From assembly GCF_003957745.1 (NCBI RefSeq), contig NZ_CP020373.1, forward strand, positions 3,271,501-3,335,500: a DNA stretch of 64,000 nt, in the 5' to 3' direction. The translations under genes and the position numbers were made by a program. The notes below the pieces were generated by a model. It saw only the letters and a list, made by a program, of their open reading frames with translations. It did no database searches and was not told where the DNA came from. Of this stretch, positions 1-9,629 are shown piece by piece (position 1 is the stretch's first letter; each line of letters starts with the position of its first letter). The stretch is from Shewanella khirikhana. GTDB lineage: Bacteria > Pseudomonadota > Gammaproteobacteria > Enterobacterales > Shewanellaceae.

Positions 1-1647
1 CACCGTCGGTACGTTGAGCGACTTATACAGCGCCTGCATCAGTGGCACCTGACCACTGAAGGTCTTGCTGTAATTTTGCGGCGACCAGGCCTGGCCGTGC
101 TTGTTGGTCACGGTCAGCGGCTCGTCCTTCAGCGGCGTCATCAGGTTGTAGTTGTTATCTTCAAGGGCGGTGAGGTAAACAAACGGCTTCACCAGCGAGC
201 CAATCGGGCGGCGCATTTCGCTGACCCGGTTGTAACCTTCAAAGCTTGGATTACGATCGCCCACCATGGCCGCGATACCGCCGCCAAACTTATCGGTTAC
301 CACCATGGCCGCCTGCAGCTCCTTGGTGTCTTTGCCAATGCGGGCCATCACGTCCTTCACCGCTTTTTCGGCCGCTTCCTGAGCTATGGGGTCGAGGGTG
401 GTGTACACCTTGATGCCCGACTCATTGAGCAGACTGTCACCCCAGCGCAGAGCCAGCTCTTTTTTCACCTGAGCGTAAAACGCAGGCATCTTTTGATGCA
501 CAGGACGACCTTCCGGCCTTAAGCCCAGCGGCGATTCGGCGGCAATCTGGAAGTCGTTCACGCTGATTTTGCCCGCTTCCATCAACAGCCGCAGCACCAG
601 ATCCCGGCGCTCCTGCGCCCGGTCGGCATAGCGCCAGGGGTTGTAGTAAGACGGCCCTTTAATCACCGCAATCAAAAACGCCTGCTGCGCCAGGGTCAGT
701 TCGTTCAGTGGACGACCGAAGTAGAACTGCGATGCCAGCCCCATACCGTGTACGCCACGGGACTTGTCCTGGCCCATGTAGACTTCGTTGAGGTAGGCCT
801 CGAGGATCTCATCCTTGCTGTAGCGAAAATCGATGATGATGGCCATCAGGGCTTCGCGGATTTTGCGGATAAGCGAGCGCTCACTGGAGAGGAAGAAGTT
901 CTTCGCCAGCTGCTGGGTCAGGGTCGAGCCGCCCTGCACTGTGCGGCCTGCGCTGATATTGACAAAGGCAGCCCGCAAAATCGCGAACGGGTTGACCCCG
1001 TGGTGCTCGTAAAAGCTGCGGTCTTCCACCAGAATGAGTGCATCCACCATGGTGTCGGGCACTTCTTTGCGGGCCACAAACAGCCTGTCTTCACCGTCGC
1101 TGGCTATGATTCTGTCCAGCAGCACAGGCTCAAGGTGAAACACCGCCAGCTCGCGCTTGTCGGTGTGACGGGCAACGTTCTCCACCCCCAGGGTATCAAA
1201 ACTAATCATCACCCGCGCCGCTTCCTGGCTGCCAAGGGGATGCAAGAAGGGGCGACGCCACAGGTCAATGCGGGTCTTGGACGCCGAAAACTCCCCCACC
1301 TGACGTGGGTTGGCCACCTTGCGATACCCCAGCAGCTTGAGTTCGGCCATCATCTGGTGATGACTCACGGCGGCGCCGGGGTAGAGCGCCATGGAGCGAC
1401 TGTAGATCTGCGCAGGCAGATGCCACTTCTGGCCCTCGAATTTGCGGGCTATTTGCTGATCCAGATAAATGCCGTACGCGGCGCACAGCACCAACACCAC
1501 CAGGGTGAGTTTCCACAAAAACGACCAGATACGCCAAAGCACGCCGGGCTTGGCCGCTTTCGCCTTGCCTTTGGCCGGTGCCTTACGTCGGGGAGCGCCG
1601 CTCTTTTCCGTGGTCCGTTTTGCTGAAGTCCGTTTTTCTGAAGTCAT
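1..1647 (-). CDS. mrcB: Penicillin-binding protein 1B, bifunctional transglycosylase/transpeptidase (3' end cut off)
   Basis: Class A PBP that polymerises lipid II and crosslinks peptidoglycan at the inner membrane. The window holds the first 549 codons; the rest lies beyond base 1. A lysine/arginine-rich cytoplasmic tail (about residues 1-33) is followed by one membrane anchor (about 38-62) and a UB2H-like region. The GT51 glycosyltransferase domain shows EDRSFYEHHG, with the catalytic Glu, and QGGSTLTQQLAKN. The transpeptidase domain begins with the active-site S-x-x-K motif in RPIGSLVKP and breaks off at the following SLNVPTV stretch. The start is ATG at 1647, 12 bases after the hrpB stop, so hrpB-mrcB is probably one transcript, as the hrpB/mrcB neighbourhood is in E. 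coli. Identity is clear from both domains; only the C-terminal third is unseen. Confidence 0.95.
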   Translation of the reverse strand, partial: MTSEKRTSAKRTTEKSGAPRRKAPAKGKAKAAKPGVLWRIWSFLWKLTLVVLVLCAAYGIYLDQQIARKFEGQKWHLPAQIYSRSMALYPGAAVSHHQMMAELKLLGYRKVANPRQVGEFSASKTRIDLWRRPFLHPLGSQEAARVMISFDTLGVENVARHTDKRELAVFHLEPVLLDRIIASDGEDRLFVARKEVPDTMVDALILVEDRSFYEHHGVNPFAILRAAFVNISAGRTVQGGSTLTQQLAKNFFLSSERSLIRKIREALMAIIIDFRYSKDEILEAYLNEVYMGQDKSRGVHGMGLASQFYFGRPLNELTLAQQAFLIAVIKGPSYYNPWRYADRAQERRDLVLRLLMEAGKISVNDFQIAAESPLGLRPEGRPVHQKMPAFYAQVKKELALRWGDSLLNESGIKVYTTLDPIAQEAAEKAVKDVMARIGKDTKELQAAMVVTDKFGGGIAAMVGDRNPSFEGYNRVSEMRRPIGSLVKPFVYLTALEDNNYNLMTPLKDEPLTVTNKHGQAWSPQNYSKTFSGQVPLMQALYKSLNVPTV

Positions 1648-1659
1648 AAATTCTCTGCC

Positions 1660-4170
1660 TCAGGACTGGCCCAAGGTCTTTTTCTTGGTAAATTTGGTCG
1701 GTAAGGTGTTCGCCGGATCGTCCGGCCACAAATGCTTGGGATAACGGCCGCGCATTTCCTTTTTCACGTCCTGATAAGGCCCCTGCCAAAAACTGGCCAA
1801 ATCCGCCGTCAGAGCGAGGGGGCGCTGGGCAGGCGACAGCAGCTCCATGGTGAGTTTCAGCCGTCCATCGGCCAAAAGCGGCGTGCTGGCCATGCCATAG
1901 GCTTCCTGCAATCGCACCCTGAGCATGGCGCGGCCATCGTCTTCATATCGAATGGGCGCACGGGTGCCAGTTGCCATAGGGTAATGGGTCGGCAGCGCCG
2001 CGTCGAGGCTTGTGCGCAGCTGCCAGTCGAGGCTGTCACGCAAAATGCGTCCGGCATCGAGTTTATTGAACTGATCCAGGGTGTTGATATCGCCCAAAAA
2101 CGGCCCCAGCCAGTCTTCAAGGCGCTCAAGCAGCGCTTCATCGTCCATGGCAGGCCAGTCACCGCCAAGCAGACTCGCGGCCAAACACACCCGCCGCCTG
2201 AGCTGCATGGCATCATCATCAAAGCCAAGACAACCAAGGCCTTTTTGACGAATTCGGGCTATCCAGGCGCTGGCTTTAAGCGATGCAGGCACCTTGGCCA
2301 TACTCTCGCGTCCCAGCACCAAATGCCCTACGACCCGCTGCCGCTCAGCCACGAAGCGGCCTCGGCCTTCATCGAAGCCACTGACCTCACGTTCAGCAAC
2401 CAAAAAGGCCAGGGGGCCATCGAACAGACGTTCATCCAGCGGCGCCCCAAGCCACAAACGGCCGGCGCTGCGGCCTTCAAGCTCGCCAAAGTCAGCGGCC
2501 ACCAGCATGGGCTCGAGGGACATGGCATCGGCCTCATCCACTGTGATGCCCGTGCCGTTGGCCAGCACAAAACCATCCTTGCCGCGGGCCATGGCAATTC
2601 TATCGGGATACGCCAGCGCCAGCAGCAGGCCACAATCGTGGGGGTGAGCCGATTTTGCCAGCGCCGCAAAATCGGCCTTGATGCCAAGCTTTGCCGCCCA
2701 TTGTTTAGCCTGTTGTCCGGCCTGGCCTGAGCTTGCCCACAACAGATAATGGCTGATATCACAGCCGCGGCGCGGCAGGCCGCGACCTTCCAAAATTGCC
2801 GCCAGCAAACACGCCAAAGGCGCAAGCCCGGGGTCAGCTTCGGCCGCACCAAGGGCTTTGGCCTTCAGCAGCATGTGTGCGAGGCGCGGATGACAGCCGA
2901 GGCGATGGGCCTCACGGCCAAGGGCGCTGAGCTTATGGTCATCATCCACCAGCTCCAGATCTTTAAGCAGGTTCCAGGCGATGGTTTCATTCACCCTGGG
3001 CGGTATCGACAACAGCTTGAGCGCAGCAAAATCGCGTGCCCCCCAAGCCGCCGCTTCCAGCGCCAGACTGACCAGCTCGCTGCGCAGAATTTCCGGCTCA
3101 TCGGCCTTCATCTGGCGCTCAAACTCATCCTGGCTCCAGAGCCGGATACACAGCCCCGGAGCCAGACGTCCAGCGCGGCCAGCACGCTGGATAGCCGACG
3201 CCTGACTGATACGTTTAAGCCCAAGACGGGTCACGCCGCTGCGGGGATTGAAACTTGCCTGGCGCACAAAGCCGCAATCCACCACCTGAGTCACCCCATC
3301 GATGGTCAGACTCGATTCGGCCACGTTGGTGGCCAGTACCAGCTTGCGGCGCCCGGCAGCATCGGCGCTGAGGGCCAGATCCTGGGCGTTGGCATTAAGC
3401 TCGCCATAGAGGGGACAGATGGCAAATTCCGACTCATTGAGGCGCTCTGACAAAAACACCTTAAGCCGCTCAATCTCGGCCTTGCCCGGCAAAAACGCCA
3501 GCACAGTGCCCGGAGCAATGCCATCAGGCAACGGCCGTTTACCGGTGGCGAGTTCAAGCAGGGTTTTGCCCATGTGCGCCTGCCAATCGCTGCCAGCAGG
3601 CACATTGGCGTACTCCAGGGTAACCGGGTAGCTGCGGCCCTGGCTTTTAAGCAGTACCGCCTCGGGCATCAGCGCTTGCAGCGGCATGCCACTCAAGGTG
3701 GCCGACATGGCGAGAATGGTCAGGTCGTCCCTGAGACCAGCCTGCACTTCCAGTGCCAGCGCCAGCCCCAGTTCTGTGCTCAGATGGCGTTCGTGGATTT
3801 CATCGAAAATGATCAGGCCAACCCCCTCAAGTTCAGGGTCGTCCTGGATCATGCGAGTCAAAATGCCTTCGGTAACCACTTCGAGGCGAGTGTCCTTGGA
3901 CACCTTGCTGTCGCCACGAACCCGGTAACCAACCTCAGTGCCAAGGGCACAGCCGCGCTGTTTGGCGATGAAGCGCGCGACGCTGCGTGCCGCCACCCTA
4001 CGGGGCTCCAGCATAATGATCCGACCCGAGATTTCGGGCCAGTCGAGTAGCGCCAATGGCAGCGCCGTAGACTTACCGGCACCGGTTGGCGCCTCAAGAA
4101 TAAGCTGATTATGGGCTTGCAGAGCTGATTTAAGGTCGTCGAACAGTTCGCAGACGGGCAAGGAATTCAA
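1660..4170 (-). CDS. hrpB: ATP-dependent RNA helicase HrpB
   Basis: DExH-box (DEAH/RHA family) helicase; its cellular substrate is not well defined. Near the N-terminus are Walker A APTGAGKST and motif Ia EPRRVAARSVA, then the DEIH box in IIFDEIHERHLS, motif III MSATL, and the helicase C motif QRAGRAGRL. The last third is the HrpB-specific C-terminal domain ending with RYPKHLWPDDPANT. About 836 residues, the usual HrpB length. No ATG is available at the 5' end. The TTG at 4170 (giving LNSLPV, which lines up with the E. coli N-terminus MSLPV) is preferred. TTG codons at 4233, 4191 and 4188 are alternatives, so the exact start is uncertain. It sits between an upstream GGDEF/EAL gene and mrcB on the same strand. 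Confidence 0.93.
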   Translation of the reverse strand: MNSLPVCELFDDLKSALQAHNQLILEAPTGAGKSTALPLALLDWPEISGRIIMLEPRRVAARSVARFIAKQRGCALGTEVGYRVRGDSKVSKDTRLEVVTEGILTRMIQDDPELEGVGLIIFDEIHERHLSTELGLALALEVQAGLRDDLTILAMSATLSGMPLQALMPEAVLLKSQGRSYPVTLEYANVPAGSDWQAHMGKTLLELATGKRPLPDGIAPGTVLAFLPGKAEIERLKVFLSERLNESEFAICPLYGELNANAQDLALSADAAGRRKLVLATNVAESSLTIDGVTQVVDCGFVRQASFNPRSGVTRLGLKRISQASAIQRAGRAGRLAPGLCIRLWSQDEFERQMKADEPEILRSELVSLALEAAAWGARDFAALKLLSIPPRVNETIAWNLLKDLELVDDDHKLSALGREAHRLGCHPRLAHMLLKAKALGAAEADPGLAPLACLLAAILEGRGLPRRGCDISHYLLWASSGQAGQQAKQWAAKLGIKADFAALAKSAHPHDCGLLLALAYPDRIAMARGKDGFVLANGTGITVDEADAMSLEPMLVAADFGELEGRSAGRLWLGAPLDERLFDGPLAFLVAEREVSGFDEGRGRFVAERQRVVGHLVLGRESMAKVPASLKASAWIARIRQKGLGCLGFDDDAMQLRRRVCLAASLLGGDWPAMDDEALLERLEDWLGPFLGDINTLDQFNKLDAGRILRDSLDWQLRTSLDAALPTHYPMATGTRAPIRYEDDGRAMLRVRLQEAYGMASTPLLADGRLKLTMELLSPAQRPLALTADLASFWQGPYQDVKKEMRGRYPKHLWPDDPANTLPTKFTKKKTLGQS

Positions 4171-4250
4171 GGCTAATCCGGCGGGCAACAAACAATGGCC
4201 ACCATTGTACTGACTTAGGGAAGGTGCGAACAAGTCTGCTGCCGGGGATG

Positions 4251-6443
4251 TCAGTCCTTAAGCCAGGGCACGCGCTTTCCGCTGAGCAGCCCCTCCAGGG
4301 CCTGGGGCTTGCCGATGGCATAGCCCTGACCATAATCCACCCCAAGTTCCCGCAGACGCTTGCCGATGTCGACCGACTCAACAAATTCGGCAATCACTTC
4401 GAACTCCATATCGCGGCCCAGCTGACAGATGGCGTTGACAATGGCCTGATCTGACTTGTTTTCACAAAGGTTTACCACGAACTGGCCGTCGATTTTCACA
4501 AAGTCCACATCCAGCAGCTTAAGGTAGGCAAAGCTTGAGAAACCCGAGCCAAAGTCATCCAGCGCCAGCTTGCAGCCAAGGGGCCGCAGCAACTCGATCA
4601 ACGCCTGCGCCTGATCCAGCTGGCTGACCGCAGCGGTTTCGGTGATCTCCACACAGAGCTTGTCCACCAGATCCGGCTCAGTCATCAGCCGCATCTCGAG
4701 CCAGCCCATAAATTCGGGGTCGCCAAGGGAGGTGGCAGACAGGTTCACCGACACCATATCCAGCTCATGCCACACATCCACATGCTGACTGCCCCAGCGC
4801 AGTAAATTATCCAGCACCCAGCGATCGACCCGGGACGCCAGATTGTAACGCTCGGCGGCGGGCAAAAATATCCCGGGGGATAGCATCTCACCATTGGGGC
4901 GCTCTAGCCTGAGCAGGATTTCCATATGCAGGCCATCCTCGGCGCGGGTCAGCGGCTCAATCAGCTGATAATAAAGCTGAAACTGGTTTTGCTGCAGGGC
5001 TTCGATAATGTCGACCGAGGCGGTCATTTCGGTGTAAAAGCGGCTCATTTTCGGGTCGGTGGCACAGTAGATATGCCAGCCGTTACGCCCCTGATCCTTG
5101 GCCACCCGACAGGCCGCATCGGCGCGGCTCATAATGGAGTAGATATCGCTGACATCGGTATCCAGCGGCGCCACCCCCATGGAAACCGACACGCTGTGGC
5201 GCCGATGCTCCCAGCAAAACTCGTGTTCAAACAATTGGGTACAAATGCGCTGGGCAATAATCTTGGCGGTATCTTCGTTGCAGTAGTGCATCAAAATAGC
5301 AAACTCGTCACCGCCGAGACGGGCGACGGTATCGCCTTTACGCACCAACTGTTTAAGCCGCAGCGCCACCTGGCACAGCAGCTTGTCGCCGGCCTGATGG
5401 CCGCTGACATTATTCACCACCTGAAATTGGTCCAGATCCAAAAAAGCCACGCAAATCGGGTTTTCATGCTCCTCGCTTAAAAGCTTGGCCAGCAGGGCTT
5501 CAAAGTGGGAACGGTTGGGCAGCCCGGTAAGGGCATCGAAATTGGCATGGAACGACAGCTCATCGGCCAGCCGGTGGCGCTCACTCACATCATCCACCAG
5601 CATCAGCAGGTTCCCCGGCTCATCGGCCATGGGGCTAAAACTGAGTTTAAGCCACTGCTGCGACATCATGGCGCCCTTCACGGCAATTTCACACCAGGCT
5701 TGTTTAAGCACCCCATCGCGCACCACCTGCAGGGTATCGAGCAGCATGGAGCCTTCTTCCGGCCGCACCAGCGCCATCAAGTCCTGACCGTCGGACAATG
5801 GCAGATTCTGGCGGGCGATATTGTTGAGCAGTTTGACCTTATTGCGCCTGTCGACCAGGCCACAGGCCAGCGGCAGCTGATTGAACAGCTCCTGATACTT
5901 ACGCTCGCTTATCATCAGCGCCTGGGCGATGCGGGTCAGTTCGGTCACAGCCCCTATCAGCATGGCGGCGTTGGTCAGGCTGTCGATAAAGCTGGCCGAC
6001 CATTCGCGGGCACGCTCGCACTGCACAGCGCCCAGGGCGATATGGGTTTCGCCGAAACTCACCGGCGGCAGCACCAGCAGGCTTTTCACCTTCCATTCCC
6101 GCAGGAAGTGTTTCTCCTGGCTGGCCTCAGCGGGCAAGGCACCTATATCGGCAAGATTGATAAGCCGTGGCTGGCGCATCTGGCGCCGAAACCAGGGCAT
6201 GCGCGCCAGCGGCCAGTAACGTACCTGGCCGCCACGGGCTACCGCAGGCCTTAAATAAATATTGCGCGGTGTAACACCCGGTTGATTGGCTGTATGGGAG
6301 AGCACAAAAACGCCATCGCAATCCAGCCGCGCCGTGATGGTTTGCAGGGCGCGGTCAACATTCTGCTCCAGGGTCGCCAAAGGTACATGGGCGAAAATCC
6401 CGGCCAAAGCGGCATGCAATGAGTTGGACTCAGGCAGCGACAT
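4251..6443 (-). CDS. GAF-PAS-GGDEF-EAL cyclic-di-GMP signalling protein
   Basis: Probable cyclic-di-GMP turnover enzyme of about 730 residues, cytoplasmic, with no membrane segments. In order: GAF-like sensor (about 10-180), PAS-like domain (about 190-300), GGDEF domain (about 310-470) and EAL domain (about 490-720). The cyclase signature ARLGGDEFAIL is intact. The EAL domain carries EILLRL where EALLRL is usual, keeping the metal-binding Glu and the ExLxR pattern, and has DDFGSGFSSFAYL and VKIDGQF. Both activities are therefore possible. ATG at 6443 (MSLPES) is preferred because GGAAAG/AGG precedes it; a GTG at 6482 would add 13 residues. It is divergent from thpR and may be co-transcribed with hrpB, 80 bases downstream. 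The input signal cannot be told from sequence. Confidence 0.88.
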   Translation of the reverse strand: MSLPESNSLHAALAGIFAHVPLATLEQNVDRALQTITARLDCDGVFVLSHTANQPGVTPRNIYLRPAVARGGQVRYWPLARMPWFRRQMRQPRLINLADIGALPAEASQEKHFLREWKVKSLLVLPPVSFGETHIALGAVQCERAREWSASFIDSLTNAAMLIGAVTELTRIAQALMISERKYQELFNQLPLACGLVDRRNKVKLLNNIARQNLPLSDGQDLMALVRPEEGSMLLDTLQVVRDGVLKQAWCEIAVKGAMMSQQWLKLSFSPMADEPGNLLMLVDDVSERHRLADELSFHANFDALTGLPNRSHFEALLAKLLSEEHENPICVAFLDLDQFQVVNNVSGHQAGDKLLCQVALRLKQLVRKGDTVARLGGDEFAILMHYCNEDTAKIIAQRICTQLFEHEFCWEHRRHSVSVSMGVAPLDTDVSDIYSIMSRADAACRVAKDQGRNGWHIYCATDPKMSRFYTEMTASVDIIEALQQNQFQLYYQLIEPLTRAEDGLHMEILLRLERPNGEMLSPGIFLPAAERYNLASRVDRWVLDNLLRWGSQHVDVWHELDMVSVNLSATSLGDPEFMGWLEMRLMTEPDLVDKLCVEITETAAVSQLDQAQALIELLRPLGCKLALDDFGSGFSSFAYLKLLDVDFVKIDGQFVVNLCENKSDQAIVNAICQLGRDMEFEVIAEFVESVDIGKRLRELGVDYGQGYAIGKPQALEGLLSGKRVPWLKD

Positions 6444-6532
6444 AACCTGCTTTCCTTGGAAATCGCAGTAACTTGCATTCACCCTAGAGTATAGGCAAGG
6501 TTTAAAAATCTGATATTTAAAGGCAGGATTTT

Positions 6533-7096
6533 ATGCCAGACAGCAAGCGTTTGTTTTTGGGATTCTCCCTCGAAAGCGCACAAATTACCGCCCTGCGAGG
6601 GCTACAGCAAAAGCTCGGCAACCTTGCAGGAACCGATGCTGGCACTGTCGCGGGAACTGGCGCAGGAAAAGATGTACCGCCAGGCAATCTGCATATGACG
6701 CTGGCGTTTTTGGGGCAGACCAATAGCGACCAGGAGGCAGCGCTGCGGGACGAAATAACCGGGCTTTCAAGGCCAGGCTTCAGCCAACGGCTCGATACCC
6801 TGGTGCACTGGCGCGGCGCCGGGGTGGTTTGTCTGTGGGGCAAGGCTGAAGACAGCGCCCTTATCGGTATATTTGAGGCAAGTCAGGCGATTGCCGCCAA
6901 ACTTGGCCTGCATCAGAGCGAGCACAGGTTTAACCCGCACATCACCTTAAAACGCAAAGCCAAGGTATTTCAAAAGCCTGAGTGGACGCCTGCGCCGCTT
7001 ACGCTCACGCCGGATGCCCTGCACCTGTATCACTCCCAAAGCACGGCCTTTGGGGTGCAATACCAGATTTTGCAAAGCTGGCCGCTCGCCGATTAG
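6533..7096 (+). CDS. thpR: RNA 2',3'-cyclic phosphodiesterase (LigT family)
   Basis: Two-histidine (2H) phosphoesterase that opens 2',3'-cyclic phosphates on RNA ends; first described as a 2'-5' RNA ligase. At 187 residues it has the family length. Both H-x-T-x motifs are present: HMTLAFLG near residue 57 and HITLKRK near residue 147. ATG at 6533 is preceded by AGGCAGGA. It is divergent from the GGDEF/EAL gene across about 90 bases. thpR, hrpB and mrcB are also neighbours in E. coli, which supports the assignment. A Gly/Ala/Thr-rich insertion (about residues 27-45) before the first motif is longer than I would expect. Confidence 0.9.
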   Translation: MPDSKRLFLGFSLESAQITALRGLQQKLGNLAGTDAGTVAGTGAGKDVPPGNLHMTLAFLGQTNSDQEAALRDEITGLSRPGFSQRLDTLVHWRGAGVVCLWGKAEDSALIGIFEASQAIAAKLGLHQSEHRFNPHITLKRKAKVFQKPEWTPAPLTLTPDALHLYHSQSTAFGVQYQILQSWPLAD

Positions 7097-7148
7097 TCCT
7101 GCCAATCGGCTGTTTAACAGCGTGCTCAGAGCTTTTAACAGGCGTTTG

Positions 7149-7631
7149 CTAAAGGTTTTTGTACATCAGGCAACAGTCCAGGGTAAAACCCCGTGGGCTT
7201 TGATAGAGGGAGCGCTTCTCTTCGCCGAACCCGCAGGCGCGGTAAAAGGGCGCGGCATTGAGGGTGGACTCCAGCCTGAGTCTGTTGATGCCCTGCGCCA
7301 GTGCCAGCTCTTCAACAAAGGCCATCAAGCGCTTACCGACTCCGCGGCCCATCACATCAGGGTCGACAAACACGGCTTCAACCTGGCCTTCAGCACTCTT
7401 GAGCTCGGGATGGGTCAAGTCCAGCATCACGCTGCCCACCACCCGCGCGCCGTCTTTCATAATATAAAAGCCCTGGGCCACCACGGCGGTAAAACTCTCT
7501 GTCAGTTCACCTTCGGTCCAGCGCGTGAGACTCAGCTCGTCGTAATAGCCTTTGCAGCCTGCAAGAATGGCCTTGTTGCGTAAATCCCAAATCGCCTGTG
7601 CATCTTCTGCCGCCGCCTTACAAAGCTCCAT
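7149..7631 (-). CDS. GNAT family N-acetyltransferase
   Basis: Predicted acetyl-CoA-dependent acyltransferase of about 160 residues; acceptor unknown. The acetyl-CoA-binding motif A is visible as VFVDPDVMGRGVGKRLM (V-x-x-x-x-x-x-G-x-G-x-G/K), followed by a strand and RLESTLNAAPFYRACGF typical of motif B. ATG at 7631 has AGGG about 6 bases upstream; a longer reading from an upstream TTG (7652) is less likely. It lies downstream of nqrF on the same strand, but the strong nqr terminator at 7692-7723 lies between them, so it is probably a separate transcript. In Vibrio apbE and nqrM follow nqrF; this gene is neither. Confidence 0.8.
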   Translation of the reverse strand: MELCKAAAEDAQAIWDLRNKAILAGCKGYYDELSLTRWTEGELTESFTAVVAQGFYIMKDGARVVGSVMLDLTHPELKSAEGQVEAVFVDPDVMGRGVGKRLMAFVEELALAQGINRLRLESTLNAAPFYRACGFGEEKRSLYQSPRGFTLDCCLMYKNL

Positions 7632-7691
7632 TGCTATCCCTGGTTCTGCCAAATTTCCAATAACATATCACGGCCAATCATTTGAAAAAAC

Positions 7692-7723
7692 GGTAAAAAA
7701 ATCCCCACCGGGGGGTGGGGATT
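7692..7723 (-). terminator. Rho-independent terminator of the nqr operon
   Basis: A 10-base-pair perfect stem (7700-7709 with 7714-7723) and a four-base loop. On the minus strand it is followed by a run of seven T. It lies 57 bases past the nqrF stop. Confidence 0.85.
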
Positions 7724-7779
7724 ATCAGAGATATCAGCGGCTCATCGATCTAGATCAGCGACCAGAGCAACAACCAGCG

Positions 7780-8997
7780 TCAGCCGCCAAAGTCATCGAG
7801 CAGTATGTTGTCGCGCTCTACGCCCAGGCTCTCCAGCATGGCAATCACAGAGCTATTCATGATTGGCGGGCCACACATGTAAAACTCACAGTCTTCCGGC
7901 GCCTTGTGCTGCTTTAAGTAGTTCTCATACAGCACGTTATGGATAAAGCCGGTGTAACCAGTCCAGTTATCTTCCGGCAAGGGCTCAGACAGGGCGATGT
8001 GCCACTGAAAGTTGGGGTTTTCGGCCGCCAGACCATCAAAATCTTCCTGATAGAACACCTCACGCAGGGAGCGGGCGCCATACCAGAAGCTCATCTTGCG
8101 CGCGGTTTTCACCCGCTTGAGCTGATCGAAGATATGGCTTCGCATCGGCGCCATACCGGCGCCACCGCCGATAAACACCATTTCGGCGTCGGTCTCTTTG
8201 ACGAAGAACTCACCGAAGGGGCCGGAAATGGTCACCTTGTCGCCGGGCTTCAAGTTAAAGATGAACGACGACATCTGTCCCGGTGGCAGCTCAGGGCTTG
8301 GCGGCGTGGCAATACGCACGTTCAGCATGATGCGGCCCTTTTCTTCCGGATAGTTGGCCATGGAGTAGGCCCGCATCACTTCGCTATCCACCTTGGAGAC
8401 CAGATTAAACAGGCCGTACTTTTCCCAGTCATCGCGGAAGATTTCCGGAATATCAAAGTCTTTGTAATGCACTTCGTGGGCGGGGGCTTCAATCTGAATA
8501 TAACCACCGGCCTTAAAGTCCACTTCTTCGCCTTCGGGCACCTTCAGCAGCAGCTCCTTGATGTAAGTGGCGGTGGAGCGGTTGGAAATCACCTCACACT
8601 CCCACTTCTTCACCCCGAAGATCTCTTCATCGAGCTCAAGATCCATATCGGACTTCACCGCCACCTGACAGGCCAGACGGCAACCCTCTTTGGCCTCTTT
8701 CTTGGTGATATGGTCAAGCTCGGTAGGCAGGATATCGCCGCCACCGGATTTGACCTTCACCCGGCACTGACCGCAGGTACCGCCGCCGCCACAGGCAGAG
8801 GGCACGAAGATGTTTTTACCGGCCAGGGCGCCCAAAAGCTTGCCACCGGCGGGCACGGCCACGCTTTTATCGCTATCGTCGTTGATGCGCAGCTGCACAT
8901 CGCCGCTTGCCACCAACTTACTGCGGGCAATCAGGATAACCGCCACCAGGATGCACACCACCACGGTGAACATGCCCATTCCAATCGTCATTTCCAT
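7780..8997 (-). CDS. nqrF: Na+-translocating NADH:quinone reductase subunit F
   Basis: Electron entry subunit of the NQR sodium pump: takes hydride from NADH to FAD and on to a [2Fe-2S] centre. About 405 residues. There is one N-terminal membrane helix (about 5-25) and a ferredoxin domain with cysteines at about 69, 75, 78 and 110 (CGGGGTCGQC...CRLAC). An FAD/NADH reductase module follows, with RAYSMANYP (FAD), GGGAGMAPMRSHI (NADH) and CGPPIMN near the end. ATG at 8997 has GGAGG nine bases upstream; the longer reading from 9030 overlaps the nqrE stop region and is not needed. It is last of six contiguous nqr genes. Confidence 0.97.
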   Translation of the reverse strand: MEMTIGMGMFTVVVCILVAVILIARSKLVASGDVQLRINDDSDKSVAVPAGGKLLGALAGKNIFVPSACGGGGTCGQCRVKVKSGGGDILPTELDHITKKEAKEGCRLACQVAVKSDMDLELDEEIFGVKKWECEVISNRSTATYIKELLLKVPEGEEVDFKAGGYIQIEAPAHEVHYKDFDIPEIFRDDWEKYGLFNLVSKVDSEVMRAYSMANYPEEKGRIMLNVRIATPPSPELPPGQMSSFIFNLKPGDKVTISGPFGEFFVKETDAEMVFIGGGAGMAPMRSHIFDQLKRVKTARKMSFWYGARSLREVFYQEDFDGLAAENPNFQWHIALSEPLPEDNWTGYTGFIHNVLYENYLKQHKAPEDCEFYMCGPPIMNSSVIAMLESLGVERDNILLDDFGG

Positions 8998-9010
8998 GGA
9001 TGTTCCTCCG

Positions 9011-9619
9011 TTACAGGCTGATACCGGCAAAGGACATAAAGCCCAGCGCCATCAGCCCTGTGGTGATAAAGGTGATACCAATGCCCTGTAACCCTTCGGG
9101 GATGGCATTGAACTTGAGCCGCTCACGAATACCGGCAAGCAGCACAATGGCCACCGCCCAGCCGGTACCGGCACCGGCGGCAAACACCGCCGACTCGGTC
9201 AGGGTGTAGTCGCGGTTGGCCATAAAAATCACCCCGGCGAAGATGGCGCAGTTTACGGTGAGCAGCGGCAGGAAGATCCCCAGCGTCTGGTACAGCACAG
9301 GCATAAAGCGGTCGAGCACCATTTCAAGGATTTGCACCAACGCCGCAATCACCCCGATAAAGGTAATGAGCTGCAGATAGGACAAATCGAGCTCTGGGAA
9401 ACCGGCCCATGCCAGCGCGCCTGGCTTGAGTACGGCCACGTAAATCAGCTGATTGAGCGGCACCGCCAGCACCATCACTACAATCACGGCAATACCGAGA
9501 CCAAGCGAGGTGGATACCTTCTTCGACACCGCGAGGAAGGTACACATGCCTAAGAAGAAAGACAGCGCCATGTTGTCGATAAATGACGCCTGGATAAACA
9601 GATTAATGTAGTGTTCCAT
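9011..9619 (-). CDS. nqrE: Na+-translocating NADH:quinone reductase subunit E
   Basis: Polytopic inner-membrane subunit of NQR (202 residues, about six transmembrane helices), homologous to NqrD and to RnfA. NqrD and NqrE together hold the intramembrane iron cluster and line the electron/sodium path. The N-terminus MEHYINLFIQASFIDNMALS and the central NCAIFAGVIFMANR segment, with the conserved Cys of the second half, are typical. It sits 10 bases downstream of nqrD and 13 bases upstream of nqrF. Confidence 0.96.
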   Translation of the reverse strand: MEHYINLFIQASFIDNMALSFFLGMCTFLAVSKKVSTSLGLGIAVIVVMVLAVPLNQLIYVAVLKPGALAWAGFPELDLSYLQLITFIGVIAALVQILEMVLDRFMPVLYQTLGIFLPLLTVNCAIFAGVIFMANRDYTLTESAVFAAGAGTGWAVAIVLLAGIRERLKFNAIPEGLQGIGITFITTGLMALGFMSFAGISL

Positions 9620-9629
9620 GACGTTATCC

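Noticed and set aside
748..1626. 292-codon frame on the plus strand
   Set aside because: Antisense to mrcB; the minus-strand frame has all PBP1B motifs and this one has none.
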